A DNA stretch of 7,232 bases from Chloroflexota bacterium (GTDB taxonomy: Bacteria; Chloroflexota; Anaerolineae; Promineifilales; Promineifilaceae). The DNA is taken from contig QQUD01000734.1 in NCBI GenBank assembly GCA_008501785.1, forward strand, positions 1 through 7,232, given 5' to 3'. Both the position numbers and the translations under genes were made by a program. Shown piece after piece: positions 1 to 3,820 of this stretch. The notes beneath the pieces are model-generated. The model did no database searches and was not told the origin of the DNA. It worked only from the letters and a program-made list of their open reading frames with translations. The first letter of the stretch is position 1; each line of letters begins with the position of its first letter.

Positions 1-778
1 CAAAAATTTCTTCAAAGCCAAATTGTTGATAAAGAGGGTATCCGAAACGTGAAGCCGTAAGAACAATATTCGAATACCCTTCTTTTGTCGCTTCTGATAG
101 GATTATTGACAATATGGCCTTTCCTAATCCCTTTCGCTTCCATTCTGGCAGCGTTGCCATAACGTATACACCCGGCAGTCCCGCTCCTTTGATCAATGCG
201 CCAATTGCGGCTGGAGGGCCTGTTCCTATTTGTGCCAAATAGAGTTTTGCCGGGTCACCTCGCAACCAGTCACTCTCCATATCTTCAAAATAGCTCAGTG
301 CTGTGCCTTCCGGAAATCGGAAGGCAATCCGCCGAATTGTGCTGGCGATCTTAAGGTCTTTTTCTTCCTTGGCTTCCCAAACCTTAATTTTTGAATCGTA
401 TGCCACATTTTTGCCTGGTAATTGTGCAATCAAAGCTGGCAATGGTGCACGATCGCATACCAAACCGTGTTTTTTCAGGTGTTCTTTCATATTTGACGGT
501 TTCGGATTTGGACCTACCCACCAATACCAGGGGGCATTCCGGTTTTCAAAGAATTTCTTGATGCGAATAACTTCGGCGTCGATTTCTGTCTCTGACACCC
601 CTTTGGGATACCCTTTACTTAAGGCCAGATTGAGCAGCGGAATAGGTAACCCAGTTGAATTTACTTCTACGCCTACTCCCGAAAAACTGACTGCATCTGG
701 CGAACGTGATGATAACCAGGCTTGGACAGCCCGGGTATGCATATCTGCTTGATTGATCATATTATAATTTTGTTTCAT
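1..778 (-). CDS. GNAT-family N-acetyltransferase, C-terminus cut by window edge
   Basis: An open frame of 259 codons with no stop runs to the left edge, so the C-terminus lies outside the window. The last ~130 residues look like a GNAT fold. The acetyl-CoA pyrophosphate-binding loop is MATLPEWKRKGLGKAIL (about residues 207-223; R/Q-x-x-G-x-G/A type, here RKGLGK). The characteristic late motif is SRFGYPLYQQFGFEEIF (243-259), where an aromatic residue precedes the final strands. The first ~125 residues are not typical GNAT; they contain a Trp-rich patch (PWYWWVG, 83-89) and may be a degenerate second GNAT half or a separate domain. GNAT enzymes move an acetyl group from acetyl-CoA to an amine; the substrate here cannot be told. 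The ATG at 778 has no good Shine-Dalgarno, and an in-frame ATG at 760 is an alternative start. A short helix-turn-helix frame lies 29 bases upstream on the same strand. Confidence 0.85.
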   Translation of the reverse strand, partial: MKQNYNMINQADMHTRAVQAWLSSRSPDAVSFSGVGVEVNSTGLPIPLLNLALSKGYPKGVSETEIDAEVIRIKKFFENRNAPWYWWVGPNPKPSNMKEHLKKHGLVCDRAPLPALIAQLPGKNVAYDSKIKVWEAKEEKDLKIASTIRRIAFRFPEGTALSYFEDMESDWLRGDPAKLYLAQIGTGPPAAIGALIKGAGLPGVYVMATLPEWKRKGLGKAILSIILSEATKEGYSNIVLTASRFGYPLYQQFGFEEIF

Positions 779-807
779 TTTGCAGGTTATTGACTTCCAT
801 CCTAATC

Positions 808-945
808 TTATTTTTCATATCCAATCAGCAGGCTAATGATACGACTAATATGTCTATTAAATGTTTCCAATATCTCGGCCAATTGGCGCATGGTTAAACC
901 ACGTTGTTTTCGCAAATTACGTGGTTTTTCACCAATCTTTTTCAT
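808..945 (-). CDS. Very short XRE-type helix-turn-helix protein, probably truncated
   Basis: The 45-codon frame reads MKKIGEKPRNLRKQRGLTM, then RQLAEILETFNRHISRI, then ISLLIGYEK and a stop. This is the pattern of an XRE/Cro HTH domain: helix 1 (residues 4-14), the R-G-L-T turn (15-18), helix 2 (RQLAEILE, 20-27) and recognition helix 3 (NRHISRII, 30-37). A normal XRE domain continues for 20 or more residues with an E-x-G turn and helices 4-5; here it stops directly after helix 3. The start is supported by AAGG (minus strand, 957-954) eight bases before the ATG. It lies 29 bases upstream of the GNAT gene in the same direction, so they may be cotranscribed. It could be a minimal DNA-binding peptide, but a decayed remnant of a longer regulator is at least as likely. 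The identification is by eye from motif pattern. Confidence 0.5.
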   Translation of the reverse strand: MKKIGEKPRNLRKQRGLTMRQLAEILETFNRHISRIISLLIGYEK

Positions 946-968
946 ACTTGAAACCTTACCATATTATC

Positions 969-1052
969 GCTTGTTACCTGGCAGCCGAAGGGCATGTGGT
1001 TTATGCAACGACGCGAAAAGCGGCAGACTTGGAAGCTTTGGGTCACTTCTAA
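969..1052 (+). pseudogene. Fragment of a short-chain dehydrogenase/reductase N-terminus
   Basis: The plus-strand reading frame gives ACYLAAEGHVVYATTRKA followed by ADLEALGHF and a stop. This is close to the usual sequence after the TGxxxGIG dinucleotide-binding loop of classical SDR proteins (…A-x-x-L-A-A-x-G-H-x-V-Y-A-T-x-R-K…L-x-x-L). In SDRs this stretch is helix alphaB and strand beta2, with the Arg/Lys that favour NADP(H). The Gly-rich loop expected just before it is absent: the upstream bases instead belong to the 5' region of the XRE frame on the other strand. The similarity also stops after GHF. No start codon or ribosome-binding site precedes it. Its TAA (1050-1052) overlaps the TAG of the amidotransferase on the other strand. 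I read it as a deletion remnant, not an expressed gene. Confidence 0.5.
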
Positions 1053-1726
1053 ATCAACCCAACCATCTTACAAAAATTCTCAATCAACACACGCCCGGCT
1101 GGATGTTCATCGGTGTAATATTCAGGGTGGAACTGTGTGCCCATAATAGGCAGTCCATCATGAATGAGAAGTTGAACAGGCGTGATGTCGGTTGAGGCGT
1201 AATTGGTAAACTCTTTGGGAATGGCCTTCATTTCCCAAGAATGAGCATGGCGCATAATTGGTTGCTCGCCTAATCCCTCAAGCAGCGGGTGTGACTTGGT
1301 GATATTGACCGGAAAATAGCCCATTTCTTTTTGACGACCTGGCGCAAAATTAGGATGTGGGTCTGGTGTGTCTGGGGGTAAAGGGCCAATGGGTGCCAGC
1401 GGTGCGCCAAATGCTTCGGCCATGACTTGGAAGCCACCGCAAAAGGCAAACATTGGCCACGCTTTTTCCAAAATAACTTTATGAAAATTAGCTTGCTCGG
1501 CGGAGCTGTAGAGATCTGAGTCTGTGCCGCTGCCGCTGACGAAGATGGCTTGTACATCGTACTGTTGTAGCAGTTCGGTGGTGATGTGGGTGTAACGGAC
1601 TATCAGGCACGGCTGTCCGGTAATATCTTCTAGCCTGTATTTGATGCGCGTGCGTGCTGCTAATATCATTTCGCCAAATGATGCTGCGTACCCTTGTTCA
1701 TGTTCATTATCGACGAATACGATCAT
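1049..1726 (-). CDS. Free-standing class I glutamine amidotransferase domain protein
   Basis: This 225-residue protein corresponds to one class I (triad) glutamine amidotransferase domain. The nucleophile elbow is FAFCGGFQ with Cys96; the other two triad residues are His200 and Glu202 in GTQFHPE. The oxyanion loop VSGSGTDS (63-70) is also in place. All catalytic residues are present, so glutaminase-type activity is plausible: hydrolysis of glutamine, or of a gamma-glutamyl compound, with release of ammonia. There is no attached synthetase domain as in GuaA or CarA and no partner gene nearby, so the acceptor is unknown. The start at 1726 is supported by a strong minus-strand Shine-Dalgarno, TAAGGAAGAA (1740-1731), just upstream. 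The gene is divergent from trmD. It could be described as GMP-synthase-like or gamma-glutamyl-hydrolase-like; the sequence alone does not choose between them. Confidence 0.9.
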   Translation of the reverse strand: MIVFVDNEHEQGYAASFGEMILAARTRIKYRLEDITGQPCLIVRYTHITTELLQQYDVQAIFVSGSGTDSDLYSSAEQANFHKVILEKAWPMFAFCGGFQVMAEAFGAPLAPIGPLPPDTPDPHPNFAPGRQKEMGYFPVNITKSHPLLEGLGEQPIMRHAHSWEMKAIPKEFTNYASTDITPVQLLIHDGLPIMGTQFHPEYYTDEHPAGRVLIENFCKMVGLI

Positions 1727-1762
1727 TGTGTTCTTCCTTATTGATTGCGCGGTTGGTATGTA

Positions 1763-1850
1763 TTGGTATAGTGGATGGCTATACAGGTGCGACGCACTTC
1801 AAGAAAAGTGCAGCGCACCTAAAATCTTTTCGAATACACAACTATACCAA
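1763..1850. repeat. Outer 10-base inverted repeat with possible promoter elements in the divergent gap
   Basis: TTGGTATAGT (1763-1772) and ACTATACCAA (1841-1850) are exact reverse complements flanking the inner hairpin. Each arm contains TATAGT, one difference from the sigma70 -10 consensus. It is oriented toward trmD on the plus strand (1767-1772) and toward the amidotransferase on the minus strand (1846-1841). No good -35 box is found at the right spacing for either (plus strand has only TTGCGC at 1745-1750). If both were used, both transcripts would carry the inner hairpin in their leaders. The inverted repeat is a direct observation; the promoter role is weak inference. Confidence 0.4.
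1785..1820. repeat. Inner hairpin made of two near-palindromic 15-mers
   Basis: AGGTGCGACGCACTT (1785-1799) and AAGTGCAGCGCACCT (1806-1820) are inverted copies of each other (13 of 15 positions) around a 6-base loop, CAAGAA. Each arm is also nearly palindromic by itself (GTGCG-A-CGCAC in the left one). The two centres are 21 bases apart, about two helical turns. The element lies in the 127-base space between the divergent amidotransferase and trmD. It could be a stem-loop in a leader, a pair of operator sites, or a copy of a dispersed palindromic repeat. In the trmD direction it is followed by AAAATCTTTT, not a proper U-tract, so I do not call it a terminator. Confidence 0.65.
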
Positions 1851-1853
1851 ATT

Positions 1854-2615
1854 ATGAAAATTGACATACTTACTTTATTTCCAGAGATGTTTCCCGGTTA
1901 TCTTAATGAAAGCATTTTAAAACGTGCGCAGGAAGCCGGATTATTGAGGGTTAATTTACACAATATTCGGGATTATGCTGCTGGCAAGCACCGTGTTACA
2001 GATGAACCGCCGTTTGGTGGCGGTGGCGGTATGATTTTGAAGCCTGAGCCTATTTTTGGTGCGGTTGAAGAGATATTTACCGCAGAGGCGCAGAAGGGGG
2101 ATGAGAGGGGGGATATTCCCATTATCTTACTTTCGCCGCAGGGACGGCCGTTTTCCCAATCCATCGCCCAAGAACTCTCTCAACATGATCAGTTCGTGCT
2201 GCTCTGTGGCCGGTACGAAGGGGTCGATGAGCGTGTGCGCCAGCATTTGGTGACAGATGAGATTTCGATTGGCGATTACGTGCTGACGGGCGGCGAACTG
2301 GCAGCGATGGTGATTGTGGACGCGGTGGCGCGGCTGCTGCCCGGTGCATTGGGTGCAGAAGGCGCAGCGGAAACCGACAGCCATGCGTCTGGCTTGTTGG
2401 AAGGCCCGCACTACACCAAACCTGCCCAGTTCCGCGAATGGGTTGTGCCGGATGTGCTGCGCTCGGGTCATGCCGCCAATATTGCCCGCTGGCATCGTGA
2501 ACAAGCTTTGCGCCGCACCTGGGAACGCAGACCGGAGATGTTGGAAACGGCCGTTTTGTCTGAAGCGGATAAGTGGTTTTTGATGGAATTAGCAAAAGAA
2601 GCTGTTAGCAGTTAG
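1854..2615 (+). CDS. trmD: tRNA (guanine-N1-)-methyltransferase TrmD
   Basis: TrmD methylates N1 of G37, next to the anticodon of tRNAs reading CNN codons, using S-adenosylmethionine; this prevents +1 frameshifting. The 253-residue length fits the family. Family landmarks in order: N-terminus [29 protein letters not shown] (51-66); and the SPOUT trefoil-knot loops LLSPQGRPF (92-100), [13 protein letters not shown] (117-129) and [16 protein letters not shown] (136-151). Arg160 (AVARLLPG) and Asp175 (ETDSHA) match E. coli Arg154 and the catalytic Asp169. HYTKP (186-190) and the C-terminal [11 protein letters not shown] helix follow. The frame stays open upstream to 1641, but TrmD homology begins exactly at the ATG at 1854, and the earlier part overlaps the divergent gene. 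No clear Shine-Dalgarno precedes 1854. The usual partners rpsP, rimM and rplS are absent; a membrane protein gene follows 40 bases later. Confidence 0.97.
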   Translation: MKIDILTLFPEMFPGYLNESILKRAQEAGLLRVNLHNIRDYAAGKHRVTDEPPFGGGGGMILKPEPIFGAVEEIFTAEAQKGDERGDIPIILLSPQGRPFSQSIAQELSQHDQFVLLCGRYEGVDERVRQHLVTDEISIGDYVLTGGELAAMVIVDAVARLLPGALGAEGAAETDSHASGLLEGPHYTKPAQFREWVVPDVLRSGHAANIARWHREQALRRTWERRPEMLETAVLSEADKWFLMELAKEAVSS

Positions 2616-2624
2616 CGATTAGCC
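2604..2624 (+). repeat. Three 7-base direct repeats over the trmD stop codon
   Basis: GTTAGCA, GTTAGCG and ATTAGCC follow each other with a 7-base period. The first two supply the last codons and the stop of trmD (Val-Ser-Ser-TAG); the third lies in the gap before the next gene. Short and possibly chance, but clearly periodic. Confidence 0.4.
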
Positions 2625-2655
2625 AAATACAGATCACGAAAAGTGGAGTCAAACT

Positions 2656-3741
2656 ATGCGTGGATGTTTACAAATTTTAGCGGGTATTGTGGCGGTTTTC
2701 TTCATTTTGACGGCGGCTGTTGCGGTGATTGTGTGGCCGCTGTTGGGGATTGTGACGGACCGGGAGGCGATGCTGGAAGCGTTGTCTGGGTTGGATGAGG
2801 TGATTACCGCTGCGGCTCCGCGTGTGATTGCAAATGCGATGGCGGTGCAGGCGGCGCAGAGCGGCCTGGAGGGGGTCGAGATTGACGAATCAATGTTGAC
2901 AGGTGTAGTGGATGAATTGCTGCCACCGGGGTGGGTGGATGCGCAGGCGGAAACGGCCGTTAACACCCTCTATGACGTGCTTGAAACTGGCAATCTGGAC
3001 GATGCCTCCGTCACGGTTGACACATCCCCTGTGATTGAGCAGCTCAAAGGACCGGCGGGCAAACGGTTGGTGGCAACGGTCGTACAGGGTATTCCGGCCT
3101 GTGCTGAGCCGCTTGATCTCAATGAATTGTTGAACGGTGGGTCAATCACGATTCCTTCTTGTTTGCCACCTGAAATTTCGAGGGAGTTGGTTGTGCAAGA
3201 GGCTCATGCGCAATTTGTAGAGGCATTAGACGAAAACCCGCAGTTGACAGCACGGGCTGGTGTGATTCAAGTACCATTATCTGAGGTGATTGGCACGGAC
3301 ACACCTGAAGCGGAGGCAGCCAGACAGCAGATTACCCAGGTGCGGCGACTCTTTTTGCTGGCGCAGCGCTGGGGGTGGGTTTTGTGGCTGCTGCCAGTGA
3401 TGAGTTTGTTGCTGATTGCGGTGTTGGCGGTGCGGTCGGTGTCTGAGCTTGGGCATTGGTGGGGTTGGCCTTTGGGGGTAACGGCCGTTCTCGTCTTCTT
3501 CCTCACCCTCATTCTACCCGGATTTGCGGCGCTAATAGCCGAAACCATCATCATTCCCACACAAATTGACGCACTTGCTTCTTCAATGCGTGAATTGGCA
3601 CGCTCAGTTGTGTCCTCAGTTACCGAAATGTGGCGCAGCCGTGTCTATTTACAAGCAGGCGCTATGCTGGGGGTTGGGTTGCTGCTGATTGCGATTGGCT
3701 TTTTCACCAAACCAACTCAGAATCACGAATTTAACGAATAA
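2656..3741 (+). CDS. Hypothetical four-helix membrane protein with large extracytoplasmic domain
   Basis: I do not recognise this 361-residue protein. It begins with a hydrophobic helix (about 6-32), preceded by a single Arg and possibly acting as a signal anchor. A soluble region follows (33-235), mostly acidic and helical, with two cysteines (149 and 169) that could form a disulfide if it lies outside the cytoplasm. Next come three hydrophobic segments: about 238-260 (WGWVLWLLPVMSLLLIAVLA), 272-296 and 332-350. The loop between the last two contains another amphipathic stretch. No catalytic motif is visible. The start is supported by GGAG (2645-2648) seven bases before ATG. Being 40 bases after trmD on the same strand, it may be cotranscribed. 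The last residues, NHEFNE, are encoded by the left arm of the palindrome at 3718-3819, so the C-terminus may have been acquired from the repeat. Confidence 0.85.
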   Translation: MRGCLQILAGIVAVFFILTAAVAVIVWPLLGIVTDREAMLEALSGLDEVITAAAPRVIANAMAVQAAQSGLEGVEIDESMLTGVVDELLPPGWVDAQAETAVNTLYDVLETGNLDDASVTVDTSPVIEQLKGPAGKRLVATVVQGIPACAEPLDLNELLNGGSITIPSCLPPEISRELVVQEAHAQFVEALDENPQLTARAGVIQVPLSEVIGTDTPEAEAARQQITQVRRLFLLAQRWGWVLWLLPVMSLLLIAVLAVRSVSELGHWWGWPLGVTAVLVFFLTLILPGFAALIAETIIIPTQIDALASSMRELARSVVSSVTEMWRSRVYLQAGAMLGVGLLLIAIGFFTKPTQNHEFNE

Positions 3742-3819
3742 ATGAATAAGACGAATAAGAAATGATTATGATATTTTCTTATTCGTGTCATTCGTCCATT
3801 CGTTAAATTCGTGATTCTG
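3718..3819. repeat. 102-base imperfect palindrome between convergent genes
   Basis: Arms 3718-3739 and 3798-3819 are exact reverse complements (22 bases). Further in, 3751-3762 and 3775-3786 are exact reverse complements (12 bases), and the segments between match at 6 of 11, giving about 40 of 45 pairs around a 12-base loop (3763-3774). Inside the right arm, ATTCGT occurs four times (3781, 3790, 3798, 3807) at 9-8-9 base steps; the left arm mirrors this with ACGAAT or ATGAAT (3725, 3734, 3742, 3751). The palindrome includes the stop codon of the membrane-protein gene and ends two bases before the kinase stop. It could work as a two-way transcription stop, although neither side has a U-tract, or it may be a repetitive palindromic element. 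Confidence 0.85.
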
Positions 3820-3820
3820 T

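Noticed and set aside
1..945. HTH plus GNAT as a TacT/AtaT-type toxin-antitoxin pair
   Set aside because: GNAT toxins are about 160-180 residues and usually pair with ribbon-helix-helix or similar antitoxins. This GNAT has at least 259 residues, and the HTH looks truncated.
836..1195. Plus-strand open frame of 119 codons
   Set aside because: It runs antisense through the HTH frame and the end of the amidotransferase; its composition looks non-coding and no family pattern is visible.
1049..1726. Amidotransferase as GuaA (GMP synthetase)
   Set aside because: Only the glutaminase domain is present; the ATP-pyrophosphatase and dimerisation domains of GuaA are missing and no separate subunit gene is nearby.
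1641..1853. Upstream extension of the trmD reading frame (71 extra codons)
   Set aside because: It overlaps the 5' end of the divergent amidotransferase and the intergenic inverted repeats. TrmD family sequence begins exactly at the ATG at 1854.
1861..1866. Perfect TTGACA -35 box
   Set aside because: It lies inside the first codons of trmD with no matching -10 or gene start downstream; chance occurrence.
2122..2595. Minus-strand open frames opposite trmD
   Set aside because: Shadow frames of a GC-rich conserved gene; Pro/His/Arg-rich with no start signal.
3781..3812. CRISPR-like or iteron array from ATTCGT copies
   Set aside because: The hexamers are only 8-9 bases apart within one palindrome arm, with no spacers and no replication or cas gene nearby.
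3718..3819. Classical intrinsic terminator
   Set aside because: Neither end is followed by a U-tract and the stem is far longer than usual. Termination is possible, but the standard signature is missing.
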